Of a stretch of 64,000 bases of DNA, positions 10,066 through 18,070 are shown piece by piece. The notes below the pieces were generated by a model. That model was given only the letters and a program-made list of their open reading frames with translations, did no database searches and had not been told where the DNA came from. Position 1 is the first letter of the stretch; each line of letters begins with the position of its first letter. The translations under genes were made by a program, and so were the position numbers. This stretch comes from Methylomonas sp. AM2-LC (lineage in GTDB: Bacteria; Pseudomonadota; Gammaproteobacteria; Methylococcales; Methylomonadaceae). The stretch lies in assembly GCF_039904985.1 (NCBI RefSeq), contig NZ_CP157005.1, positions 2,604,001 to 2,668,000 on the forward strand, in the 5' to 3' direction.

Positions 10066-10611
10066 GTGGATAAGCAGCAATTGAGTATGACCATGCGTTC
10101 ATTACATTGGTTAGTCGCATTAGGTATGATTTTTTTAACGGTAGTTGGCTTTTACATGTCAACTTATGAAGTATGGGATTTATATGATATACACAAAGAG
10201 GTGGGTGTTATTGCATTGCTTATCATCCTGCCCCGTATAGTATTAAGGCTGAAAAAAGGTTGGCCAACACCGGTTCGAGAGTACCCTGTATTAGAGCATA
10301 AGCTGGCTGTTGTTGTGCATTGGGTTTTGTTAATTTCGACTATTTTGATGCCAATTTCTGGTTTTATAATGTCTAGCGCCGGTGGTCATGGTGTAGATGT
10401 GCTTGGCTTTGTTCTGTTTCCATCTAACTTTAGCAGTGCCAATCCTTCTGAGGCGATTCCGTTAAACGCTACGCTTGCAGAGTTTGCGGAAGAAACGCAT
10501 GGACTGCTGGGTTATGTGCTTGCAGCAACTATTATACTGCACGTGGTTGGTACACTTAAGCATCACTATTTTGACAAAGACCGTACTTTGCTGAGAATGT
10601 TAGGTAAATAG
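10066..10611 (+). CDS. Cytochrome b561 family protein
   Basis: A 181-residue protein with four predicted transmembrane helices and the histidines typical of the bacterial cytochrome b561 family that binds two b hemes (MRSLHWLVALG, YDIHKEVGVI, AVVVHWVLLIS, ILHVVGTLKHH). The family moves electrons between quinol and periplasmic acceptors. The start is a GTG at 10066, with a GGAG ribosome-binding sequence at 10057-10060. It stands alone between the transglutaminase gene and a REP-like palindrome. Confidence 0.9.
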   Translation: MDKQQLSMTMRSLHWLVALGMIFLTVVGFYMSTYEVWDLYDIHKEVGVIALLIILPRIVLRLKKGWPTPVREYPVLEHKLAVVVHWVLLISTILMPISGFIMSSAGGHGVDVLGFVLFPSNFSSANPSEAIPLNATLAEFAEETHGLLGYVLAATIILHVVGTLKHHYFDKDRTLLRMLGK

Positions 10612-10661
10612 GGGGTTGTTAAGGGTATGAAACCACTATTGCGGCCAAGTTAAGCGCTAGG

Positions 10662-10701
10662 TAGGATGTGCTGCCCCCCGTTGGTTGGCACATCCGGTCC
10701 T
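10662..10701. repeat. REP-like palindrome, left flank of the protease-lectin gene
   Basis: The arms GGATGTGC and GCACATCC are inverted around a short GC-rich centre and form a hairpin. The core CCCGTTGGTTGGCACATCC recurs at 13185-13203 on the other side of the protease-lectin gene. Related arms also end the 72-bp repeats near 52.1, 56.3 and 60.8 kb. Confidence 0.7.
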
Positions 10702-10730
10702 ATTTTGTCTAGGTGTCGCCATTCGAGATT

Positions 10731-10755
10731 GTTGGGGTGCTTTCCTCACCCCAAC
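10731..10755 (-). terminator. Hairpin downstream of the protease-lectin gene
   Basis: A perfect 9-bp inverted repeat (GTTGGGGTG and CACCCCAAC, 7-nt loop) lies 5 bp beyond the stop codon of the minus-strand gene. The hairpin is GC-rich but lacks a clear T-run, so it may be an imperfect intrinsic terminator or an mRNA-stabilising structure. Confidence 0.55.
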
Positions 10756-10759
10756 GACC

Positions 10760-12553
10760 CTAAAGCCTGGCCTCTCCACCCCAACCGCTGTTGGGTGCCG
10801 TCTGGGCTTTGTGGTAGATCTTGTCATCAACGCCGACGTAGAACACTTCCAGGCGACCGTCTTGGTTCCGCCCGACGACGATCTGCTTGGCGTTGCCGCC
10901 GAAGTAGCTCTCGCCATTCCAGGAGCCGTTGGGCTTGATCTGCCAGTTGTGGAACAAGGCTGTATTCGTACCGACGTAAAACACTTCCAGGCGACCATCC
11001 TGGTTTGATGCCACGGCGATCTGCTTGGCCAAGCCGCCGAGAGCCACCTCTCCACCCCAACCGTTGTTGGGTGCCGTCTGGGCTTTGTGGTAGATCTTGT
11101 CATCAACGCCGACGTAGAACACTTCCAGGCGACCGTCATGGTTCCGCCCGACGACGATCTGCTTGGCGTTGCCGCCGAAGTAGCTCTCGCCATTCCAGGA
11201 GCCGTTGGGCTTGATCTGCCAGTTGTGGAACAGGGCTGTACTCGTACCGACGTAAAACACTTCCAGGCGACCATCCTGGTTCGACGCCACGGCGATCTGC
11301 TTGGCCAAGCCGCCGAGGGCCACCTCTCCACCCCAACCGCTGTTGGGTGCCGTCTGGGCTTTGTGGTAGATCTTGTCATCGACACCGACGTAGAACACTT
11401 CCAGGCGACCGTCTTGGTTCCGGCCGACGACGATCTGCTTGGCGTTGCCGCCGAAGTAGCTCTCGCCATTCCATGAGCCGTTGGGCTTGATCTGCCAGTT
11501 GTGGAACAGGGCTGTACTCGTACCGATGTAAAACACTTCCAGGCGACCATCCTGGTTCGACGCCACGGCGATCTGCTTGGCCGAGCCTGTCAGCGGTCTT
11601 TCGGCACACCAACTTCCGTTCGGTTGCGTTTGGGTCCTTTGGTAGATCCTGTCGTTTCTGCCGATTAAGAAGACCTCAAGCCGGCTATCCTGGTTCAAGC
11701 CAACTTCGACCTCCTTAAAGTACGGTGGTGGAATCGTTCCTCTGTAGGTGTGGATGTCCCAACCAAAGTTGATGACAGGGCTCTTGAACTCGCTGTAGGC
11801 GAGATGGAAGAAGCCCTGTTCTCCCCAGTCGGTGTCCCAGCTGTTCTTGCAGTGGAAAGCCTGCAGGCCGTCGTCATAGCCGACGAGCAATACGGCGTGG
11901 AAGCCGCCGGATGTCGCTGTCGTGTTCTTGTAGACGCCGCTCTTGTAATAAAAGAAGTCGTCGGGCGCGTTCATGGTCGTGACCACGGGTCCGTTGTCAA
12001 TCAGCAGAGCCTTGACCTCGTCGATGGTGGTTGGGTAGTAGCAGGACCAATCGACGACCTTGTAGGTCTCGTCCTTCCAGCCCGGTTTGGCCGACGCGAG
12101 GCTACCCGTGAACCAGCTCTCGGGCGGCAGCCCGGTATTTTGAATGAAGGCAGCGATGCCGTGGAGGTTACCGCTGCAGCCATCGGGGCTTGAGATGATG
12201 GAATGCTCGGAGAGGTCGATGGTCGTATTCGCTTCACCGGCGCAGATCACACTAGACTCCATCGCGGCGGTCGAGGCGTAGACTGTGCATGTGCCGCCAT
12301 CCTGCATCTTCACCGAGGTGACGTAGTTCTTGCCGTCCAGATTCGACCAGTCGAACACGATCGGCAGCGGTGGCGGCGGCGGCAGTGGCTTGCCGGGCGG
12401 GATCGGCCCTATCGGTCGTGGCGACACGAGTCTCGCACGGACCTCTGGGGACAGTCGTGAAACGGAGGTTTCGCCCGCGATCCAGGTAGCGCCCGCCTTA
12501 AGGATTGCCGCCTGGACTCTGACCAACTCGCCGGAAATGTTGGTCGTATTCAT
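10760..12553 (-). CDS. Papain-like (C1A) cysteine protease fused to a seven-bladed PLL-type lectin propeller
   Basis: A 597-residue protein. Residues 9-42 form a short helical leader (AGATWIAGETSVSRLS), followed by a proline-rich linker (about 45-65) and a C1A peptidase domain (66-285) with oxyanion Gln84, Cys89 (GGTCTVYAS), His219 (GGFHAVLLVGYDD) and Asn237 (CKNSWDTDWGEQGFF). The C-terminus holds seven repeats of about 46 residues (KQIxV..NQDGRLEVFYVG), matching the blade pattern of Photorhabdus PLL-type fucose-binding lectins. No classical signal peptide is seen, so release would need another route. The last blade ends early at GGEARL. The gene is clearly more GC-rich than its neighbours and is flanked by REP-like repeats, suggesting horizontal acquisition. 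A secreted or injected glycan-binding protease is inference. Confidence 0.87.
   Translation of the reverse strand: MNTTNISGELVRVQAAILKAGATWIAGETSVSRLSPEVRARLVSPRPIGPIPPGKPLPPPPPLPIVFDWSNLDGKNYVTSVKMQDGGTCTVYASTAAMESSVICAGEANTTIDLSEHSIISSPDGCSGNLHGIAAFIQNTGLPPESWFTGSLASAKPGWKDETYKVVDWSCYYPTTIDEVKALLIDNGPVVTTMNAPDDFFYYKSGVYKNTTATSGGFHAVLLVGYDDGLQAFHCKNSWDTDWGEQGFFHLAYSEFKSPVINFGWDIHTYRGTIPPPYFKEVEVGLNQDSRLEVFLIGRNDRIYQRTQTQPNGSWCAERPLTGSAKQIAVASNQDGRLEVFYIGTSTALFHNWQIKPNGSWNGESYFGGNAKQIVVGRNQDGRLEVFYVGVDDKIYHKAQTAPNSGWGGEVALGGLAKQIAVASNQDGRLEVFYVGTSTALFHNWQIKPNGSWNGESYFGGNAKQIVVGRNHDGRLEVFYVGVDDKIYHKAQTAPNNGWGGEVALGGLAKQIAVASNQDGRLEVFYVGTNTALFHNWQIKPNGSWNGESYFGGNAKQIVVGRNQDGRLEVFYVGVDDKIYHKAQTAPNSGWGGEARL
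10771..11581 (-). repeat. Near-identical 276-bp tandem repeats encoding pairs of propeller blades
   Basis: Units begin at 10771, 11047 and 11323 (period exactly 276 bp, two 46-residue blades) and differ at only scattered positions. The third unit diverges near 11582. Such identity in coding DNA implies recent amplification or ongoing homogenisation. It is also a site where assembly or copy number could vary. Confidence 0.9.
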
Positions 12554-13070
12554 GTTCTTCTCCTAAATTTCTTGTCATTAATGTTGTTATACACCATAAA
12601 AAATTTGTTCTTGAACAAACCAAATCTTATGGTTGTTGAACAAAGGGATCCGAGAGCATCCCCAAATTCTTGGTTAATTGGATCACACTTAATACAAAAA
12701 AAATATTCGTATAACTACCTAAGTTTATTCGGAAATGAGATATTAAATGGTTCGAATCGGAAGGCGGGCAATGATTAGACAGTCTGAACTCAAATGTCTG
12801 ATGTTTAAAATATGTGCCTTAACATTGGCGATGCATACAGCTGGCTTAAAATAGCCAAACAGTAGACAAAAAGATGAAAACTTAAAATTTTATAGTACCT
12901 ATGCCGTCTAATTTACACCCCACAAAAGGTTAATTTAACATAAGCCCACTTATCCAAGGCATCTTCAGTAAACGCAATTTAGAAATGTCCTGAATTGGCA
13001 AACACTTGACTGGCCGGATTGCATCAATATTGCTGTTTTGCTAATGACCAATCAATGGGTAAAAAATGTG

Positions 13071-13139
13071 CAAGAATGGCCGTATTCAAGTTATTACCGT
13101 TATGTCGTAGCAGGGATTTATCCAAGAAATTGAGGTAAC
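13071..13139 (+). pseudogene. C-terminal relic of a REP-associated tyrosine transposase (RAYT)
   Basis: The translation QEWPYSSYYRYVVAGIYPRN, then a TGA where the family has Trp, then GN, matches the conserved C-terminal tail of IS200-like RAYT transposases (DWPYSSFHRYV..GIYPxDWG). The rest of the gene is absent. It sits 40 bp from a REP-like palindrome, the expected companion of a RAYT. The match is short, so confidence is moderate. Confidence 0.6.
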
Positions 13140-13175
13140 ATAATCCCGCCTGATATTTGGGTATTGAACTCGATT

Positions 13176-13211
13176 GATGCGCCGCCCGTTGGTTGGCACA
13201 TCCTACGCGCT
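13176..13211. repeat. REP-like palindrome, right flank of the protease-lectin gene
   Basis: It carries GCGCCGCCCGTTGG and GGCACATCCTACGCGC, sharing CCCGTTGGTTGGCACATCC with the copy at 10662-10701. Both copies also have GCGCTAG beside the TAGGATG arm. Together they bracket the GC-rich protease-lectin gene. Confidence 0.7.
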
Positions 13212-13220
13212 AGCTATTTG

Positions 13221-13595
13221 TCAAATGGTGCCAAGATGTGTAACTTTAAACCCTTCTGGATATTTGAGTCCATAACCTAACATCCGATCAAAACCAATAT
13301 GCACAAACCAAATAAGAGCCAAGGCTAATGACATGGTGCTTTCTGTACCCATGGCAACAAGAGCTAAAGTGCTAGGCAACAACGTTGAGTGGGTAATGTT
13401 GTAGACCTTTGCGCCAAATTGGGCATTAACTAGATACCCAAGGATTGCTAAGTCTGGTACTAATATAGTTGACCAAAATAGAGGCCATCCCCCGAATGAA
13501 TGTTGCCAATAGATTGTTAGTGCCATGAGAAAGACAGCAAAGCCTTCTAGCTTTAACAAGGCTATGGGTGTTTTGAATAGCGTAAACATCATCAA
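13221..13595 (-). CDS. DUF4260 family membrane protein
   Basis: A 124-residue hydrophobic protein with about four helices, matching the small DUF4260 family in length and motifs (LKLEGFAVFLMALTIY, WFVHIGFDRMLGYGLKY near the end). No function is known for the family. It is divergent from the adjacent LysR regulator with a gap of about 160 bp, a typical arrangement for a regulator controlling its neighbour; that control is inference. Confidence 0.88.
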   Translation of the reverse strand: MMMFTLFKTPIALLKLEGFAVFLMALTIYWQHSFGGWPLFWSTILVPDLAILGYLVNAQFGAKVYNITHSTLLPSTLALVAMGTESTMSLALALIWFVHIGFDRMLGYGLKYPEGFKVTHLGTI

Positions 13596-13755
13596 CTTCT
13601 CTCTATTTAGATTAAAAAATTTGGGTAAGGACTAGTACTAGGGAGCTACTTTAATTAACTTCATACTCTCCTTCAGACTGATTGGTGATTTTCGAATTTA
13701 ATCATGAATTAAAATGCATTACAATTGCATATTTAATCAACCAAGCTATGCAAAT

Positions 13756-14655
13756 ATGATGGATGTTAAAAAACTTGATTGGTCATTACTACGCAGCTTC
13801 TTGGCTGTTATAGATTGCGGCAGCCTTCTTGGGGCGGCCAAAAAACTTGGCACCTATCAACCCACGCTTTCCCGCCAGATTACTGAGCTTGAGTCTCAAC
13901 TGGGTGTGCCGCTATTCGAACGCACTGGTCGTGGTCTTAATCCTACGGTTACTGCACTAAAAATTGTTGAGGCAGCAAGAGAGATGGCGGTGGCTGCTGA
14001 TAAAATTCAATCCGGTTTGCTTAAGGAACAAGGAAACAAGCTGGGGTCTGTCCGCATATCATGTAGCGAAATTGTTGGCTCTTTTCTAATGCCTATTTGC
14101 ATCAAAAAATTGCGTATGGTTCATCCAGGCATTCAAATTGATCTTGTCGTTACAAATGAAGTAAGTAATCTATTGAGACGCGAAGCTGACATAGCATTAC
14201 GCATGAGACAACCCACACAAACATCTTTGATTACGAAACATATTGGTGATATCGCATTTGGTGTGTTTGCGGCACCAAGCTATCTTGAGCGGTGTGGTAT
14301 TCCCAATCAAGTCGATGATTTGCTTAAACACGATTTGCTCGGCTTTGATAAGGATGAGTCATTGATTCGGGGATTACAAGTAGCAGGTATATCAATTTCA
14401 CGGAGCGATTTTTCTGTGCGTACGGATGATCAAGTCGCTTATATAAATTTGTTAGTAGAGGGTTGCGGTATTGGTTTTATCCCTAAGTATGTTGCGCATA
14501 TGCTTAATGTTACATCAGTATTACCACATTTACCCCTCCCAACGCTTCCTGTTTGGCTTGTGGTTCATCGAGAAATAAACGGAAACCCGCTGATACGCAC
14601 GGTTTTCGATTTTCTCTCGGATTCAATACCAATTGAGAGAGAAACATGGGAATAG
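13756..14655 (+). CDS. LysR-family transcriptional regulator
   Basis: An N-terminal winged helix-turn-helix (LRSFLAVIDCGSLLGAAKKL, then QPTLSRQITELE, then LFERTGRG) is followed by a substrate-binding-protein-like effector domain (about residues 85-295). The length of about 299 residues is normal. I place the start at ATG 13756 (a second ATG is at 13759) because the 14 residues added by ATG 13714 are not part of the family; no strong ribosome-binding site decides it. The likely target is the divergent DUF4260 gene. Confidence 0.9.
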   Translation: MMDVKKLDWSLLRSFLAVIDCGSLLGAAKKLGTYQPTLSRQITELESQLGVPLFERTGRGLNPTVTALKIVEAAREMAVAADKIQSGLLKEQGNKLGSVRISCSEIVGSFLMPICIKKLRMVHPGIQIDLVVTNEVSNLLRREADIALRMRQPTQTSLITKHIGDIAFGVFAAPSYLERCGIPNQVDDLLKHDLLGFDKDESLIRGLQVAGISISRSDFSVRTDDQVAYINLLVEGCGIGFIPKYVAHMLNVTSVLPHLPLPTLPVWLVVHREINGNPLIRTVFDFLSDSIPIERETWE

Positions 14656-15434
14656 GGCAGGGTTGAATGACAATGAAACCTAGCAAATGCTGTGAAATAA
14701 CCAAATCTATAGTTATTTAATTTATGATTTGCATTTCAATTCTTATCTGTAACGGCTCGCATTTGAAAACAGTCGGGCTCGCATTTAGCGCCGTTTTGGG
14801 CTCAAAATAATTGCAAATGAAATAGCCGTCGGGCTCAGATTATCTGCAAATGAGCTTGCATTTATCCGTGTCGGCTCGCAATCCATTTTCGTGGGCTCAT
14901 TTTATTTGCAAATGAATTCCCTGAAACCGGGGCATTCAGAATTAACTATCTTTCCCTTTTTGGGGTTATTTAACCAAAAGAACGGTTTGTTTCACGACAC
15001 CTCTGGAGTCCTTGGTATTAGCGGCTTCCAGCCGAAATATCGATTTCAAATTCGCCAATTAGTTTTTTTATAACCTATTGAATATTAACAATATGTTCCG
15101 TATTATATAATTCATACTTGCCAATGAAGTTAATATGCTGCCAGTGAATGACTGAAAAACGCTGTATTTCTATGGAATACTTGCGATTTTTTGATTTAAA
15201 TCAAAAATTACGCTTTAACAATAATGCCCACTATTGTTCCCTGTAGGCAGGATGTTCAATGCGGTTATACAGGGTTGGGCAATAATAGCCATTTTAAAAT
15301 TGCTAATAAAATTTTTAATAACTTCTTGAATGTTAAGGTAACTCTTTCCATTGCAAAATTCATATTTGGTGATTAAATCTAAGCTGTGCAATATCTGCTA
15401 AATTACATTTAGCCCTTTTCACCCAAGACTTTCC
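14656..15434. other. Gene-poor region with repeat cluster
   Basis: About 780 bp after the LysR gene and downstream of the exosortase cluster. Its only recognised content is the repeat cluster at 14753-14916. The remainder (14917-15434) is AT-rich with scattered stops, and I see no gene or clear RNA in it. Confidence 0.5.
14753..14916. repeat. Cluster of GGGCTC-type short repeats, possible transposon end
   Basis: Six imperfect units begin with CGGCTCG or GGGCTC within 164 bp. Some continue CGGCTCGCATTT; three continue into a TTGCAAATGA-type element (AATTGCAAATGA, TCTGCAAATGAG, TTTGCAAATGAA). Multiple short direct repeats of this kind are typical of the ends of elements whose transposase binds repeated sites (Tn7/Tn5053- or IS21-like). 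No transposase gene is present, so it would be an orphan end. Confidence 0.55.
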
Positions 15435-16073
15435 TTACTGCATACTTGTTACGTTGACTTGCACACCCCGTATTAACCTACGTTGTAATTGAATACATAA
15501 CCAAGCCGCCGTAATTCCCAACAGCCAGCGACCGCCCATTTCGCAAAACACCATCCAATCTACAAACCACGGGATAGGGCGTGGATTTTGACCTGTTAAA
15601 GCCATATCCTGAAAAGACATTTCCAGTATCCCCAGCAGATGGGCCGGTAAGATCGCTATGATGACTAGCACCGCCGTCAACAAACCCAACACAATCAGCA
15701 ATAAACGCTGCGGCCAGCGCTGAACCGGCCAAACCAGCAGAATTGATCCCTCAATGACCAGCGGAACCAGGGAGTGCAGCAAGTGGATTGATGATTTTAA
15801 ATCGGTTCCCGGTGGAATGACGAGCTTTGCGTTGATATAAACCGGGCGAAGCACCCAGGCGGATAATTCAATCGAATAGTCCAATTGGGATTGCGCCGAC
15901 TTGACCACTTTTAAGTTGAGGGACAGTTCCTGCGACATCATCATCATGACTGCCCTAATCACAGGGAATAGCCCTTTTACCAGCCATTCCCCGAAATACA
16001 AAACCAAGCCGGACAAGATCAGCCAAGCCAGCAAGCCTTTCAGAGCCAGGAAAATTAAATCACGCCGGTTCAT
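15435..16073 (-). CDS. Exosortase H-associated membrane protein
   Basis: A 212-residue protein from the ATG at 16073 (MNRRDLIFLALKG). It has an N-terminal helix, a periplasmic segment (about 45-85) and three further helices near 90-110, 115-145 and 175-200. I chose this start because the upstream extension overlaps xrtH without membrane-protein character, while 16073 gives the normal 14-bp overlap with the xrtH stop at 16060. Exosortase H is commonly encoded next to such a membrane protein of unknown role. The pair lies directly downstream of the probable substrate gene. Confidence 0.75.
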   Translation of the reverse strand: MNRRDLIFLALKGLLAWLILSGLVLYFGEWLVKGLFPVIRAVMMMMSQELSLNLKVVKSAQSQLDYSIELSAWVLRPVYINAKLVIPPGTDLKSSIHLLHSLVPLVIEGSILLVWPVQRWPQRLLLIVLGLLTAVLVIIAILPAHLLGILEMSFQDMALTGQNPRPIPWFVDWMVFCEMGGRWLLGITAAWLCIQLQRRLIRGVQVNVTSMQ

Positions 16074-16569
16074 GGACCTTATTAACAGAACCGAGCGCCC
16101 ACAAGATGAAATAGGCGCAACTGGTAATGACCATGAATGTCGGAGCCAGATAGGCATGAATGAACTGAAACCAGCCAGGGTGATAAGCAATGACGAAATA
16201 TAACCCGCTGATGCGCAGCAGATTAATGATATAGATTAAGCTTATGCCCAACGCTACTCCAATCAGTTTCCAGCCCAGTTTTGACGGAAAGGCCAGAATG
16301 GCCGAAATCACCAAAAACAATACTCCGGCACCATCACAGCCGCGCACGATCTCCAGATCGGCTTTGGCTGAAATCAAATGATTTTGCAGCGGTAAAATCT
16401 GTTCCAGCGGGACGATCATATTGATTAAATCGGCACAAACCGTCACCATACCGTGGTAATAAATCACATTGATGAAGGTATCGATCGAAATTTTAAAATA
16501 AGCGTAGTCAAGCAGCACGTAACAGCCGACAAATAGAATAAATCTTAGCCATCCGTACTGATTTTTCAT
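16060..16569 (-). CDS. xrtH: Exosortase H (archaeosortase/exosortase-family transpeptidase)
   Basis: A small polytopic protein with all three family active-site residues visible: Cys78 (EIVRGCDGAG), Arg119 (LLRISGLYF) and His138 (FQFIHAYLAP), numbered from ATG 16569. Exosortases cleave C-terminal tripartite signals on exported proteins; XrtH is paired with IPTLxxWG-type (IPTL-CTERM) signals. GTG 16605 or ATG 16587 are alternative starts; none has a clear ribosome-binding site. The gene follows by about 55 bp or less the RCC1 protein that carries a variant of that signal. Confidence 0.85.
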   Translation of the reverse strand: MKNQYGWLRFILFVGCYVLLDYAYFKISIDTFINVIYYHGMVTVCADLINMIVPLEQILPLQNHLISAKADLEIVRGCDGAGVLFLVISAILAFPSKLGWKLIGVALGISLIYIINLLRISGLYFVIAYHPGWFQFIHAYLAPTFMVITSCAYFILWALGSVNKVHEPA

Positions 16570-16623
16570 CGGATATATAATTAGCATTCGCGTTGTTTCG
16601 ATCACAAACGAGAGAGTGAGCGA

Positions 16624-17796
16624 CTACCTTAGATGACTGTCCTTTTCTTTTTGAATTACAAACGAAATAAGCAGAAGTAAAGCTCCCATTATCATGATCC
16701 CAAACTCAGAAAGTGCTGGAACGGTAGTACTCGTATAAGGTGGTGGTGGCGAAACGTATGCTACACCAACTGAAACAGGGCTAGCACTGCCCTTCAATGT
16801 TCCATTCCCTAAAAGACCGTTAGCCGAAACATTCCCCCAATCATAGACCGTCCCATTCTGACCTACTGCATAAAAAACAAAACCACCAAGGCCAATTTGT
16901 ATCGATTGAATATTGCTTAATCCGTTAATTTGTGAAGCTACCGGACTAGGACTATTTTGGAAAAGCCAAGCTGTTCCATCATTTTTTAAAGCCAAGGAAT
17001 AGTCTCCGCCACCTTGAGATGAACCACCAGCAGCGATAGCTGTGATATTGTTAAGTCCAGCAACTTTTATAAAACTTAATCCATTAGTACCGCCTGCTAC
17101 CCATACCGATCCATCATTTTTTAGGATCACTGTGTGATTAGAACCACTTGCAATTGCCTTAACTCCAGATAAGCCAAATATTTGCGTGGGAGTCGATATA
17201 CCGCAAAACATCACTCCACAGGTTGCTCCATTTCCGAATTGACCAGAGTAATTGTTCCCCCATGCCCAGACCGTACCATTATTCATCACTGCATAACTGG
17301 AAATTTCACTAGAGTTTGAATTGCTTGCAGCAATATCGACAATACCTGTAAGTCCAATTGCTTGCACCGGAGAGGATTGAGTATAAGTAAATTGACCTAT
17401 GCCAAGCTCACCTACCTGATTATCACCCCATCCCCATACTGTACCATCCGATTTTAAGGCAAGAGCATGAGAACCACTGGTAGAAATTTTTTGAACATTA
17501 GAAATTCCAAATTGAACTAATCCAGAAGTAGCCGAGCCATTAGCTAGGCTCCAGACTGTTCCGTCATTTTTGACAAAGTAGCCACTATTTGTCAGTACTA
17601 CCCCAGTTAAGCCGGGAATCGATACAGGTAAAAGGTAGGGACCGCCCCATGTTTGAACTGTCCCGTCTGCTTGCACAGAATAACTGTAATATTCATAAGT
17701 CCCATAACCAAAGTTTCCTCCATTAGCCATTGGAGTTATAGCATATAAGTTTGGTGCAATAAAACAGCATAAAAGCAATAGAGCATACTTTTTCAT
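16624..17796 (-). CDS. Exported RCC1-repeat protein with IPTL-CTERM-like sorting signal (XrtH substrate)
   Basis: A 390-residue protein: signal peptide (about 1-19, MKKYALLLLCC to LYA), then repeated RCC1-type blades (HALALKSDGTVWGWGDNQ, YAVMNNGTVWAWGNNYSG, HTVILKNDGSVWVAGG) forming a beta-propeller. A proline-rich linker leads to the tail VPALSEFG (359-366), a hydrophobic helix and QKEKDSHLR. The tail has the IPTLSEWG plus helix plus charged-end plan of XrtH substrates, with conservative changes. The xrtH gene is next downstream, about 20-55 bp away depending on its start, so a dedicated enzyme-substrate operon is likely. The ligand of the propeller is unknown. Confidence 0.85.
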   Translation of the reverse strand: MKKYALLLLCCFIAPNLYAITPMANGGNFGYGTYEYYSYSVQADGTVQTWGGPYLLPVSIPGLTGVVLTNSGYFVKNDGTVWSLANGSATSGLVQFGISNVQKISTSGSHALALKSDGTVWGWGDNQVGELGIGQFTYTQSSPVQAIGLTGIVDIAASNSNSSEISSYAVMNNGTVWAWGNNYSGQFGNGATCGVMFCGISTPTQIFGLSGVKAIASGSNHTVILKNDGSVWVAGGTNGLSFIKVAGLNNITAIAAGGSSQGGGDYSLALKNDGTAWLFQNSPSPVASQINGLSNIQSIQIGLGGFVFYAVGQNGTVYDWGNVSANGLLGNGTLKGSASPVSVGVAYVSPPPPYTSTTVPALSEFGIMIMGALLLLISFVIQKEKDSHLR

Positions 17797-17839
17797 GATT
17801 AGAAACCATATAGGTTAAATAACAAAACAACTCCAAATA

Positions 17840-17859
17840 GATAGGCTACGTGGCCTATC
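17840..17859 (-). terminator. Hairpin between the OGT-like and RCC1 genes
   Basis: A perfect 7-bp inverted repeat (GATAGGC and GCCTATC, loop of 6) lies about 210 bp downstream of the OGT-like gene stop. On the minus strand it is followed by T-rich sequence. A terminator before the RCC1 operon is plausible but weak. Confidence 0.4.
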
Positions 17860-18070
17860 GTCATGGGTTTTTGTTGAATATTTTGTTGGTGTGCATATGC
17901 TTAGCTTATGTGGCCCACGCACCCTATTTTTCATCAAATAATCTGTAATCTTAATCATACTTTCTGTAGATGTCATTTCGATGACAAATCCGAATACTCA
18001 TGATATATGCTAGATGCACAGTGATATATGGTATGCTGTGTTCCAGCTGAGGAGAGCAACGTGTCATAAA

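Larger units (their letters stand above)
12554..13220. other. Intergenic region with transposase relic and REP-like palindrome
   Basis: About 670 bp, AT-rich, between the protease-lectin gene and the DUF4260 gene. The right half contains the RAYT-like fragment (13071-13139) and the REP-like palindrome (13176-13211). The left part (12554-13000) shows nothing I can assign; short frames there have no recognisable motif. Confidence 0.5.

Noticed and set aside
10657..11550. Long minus-strand frame of 297 codons plus several plus-strand frames over the protease-lectin gene
   Set aside because: They repeat with the same 276-bp period as the propeller and are rich in Arg, Ser, Thr and Pro; they are alternative-frame readings of GC-rich repeated coding DNA.
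10771..11581. CRISPR-like regular repeats
   Set aside because: The period is 276 bp, the whole unit is conserved and in frame with the propeller blades, with no unique spacers.
12748..12770. GGTTCGAATC as a tRNA T-arm
   Set aside because: No acceptor or anticodon arm can be built around it; it is an isolated match.
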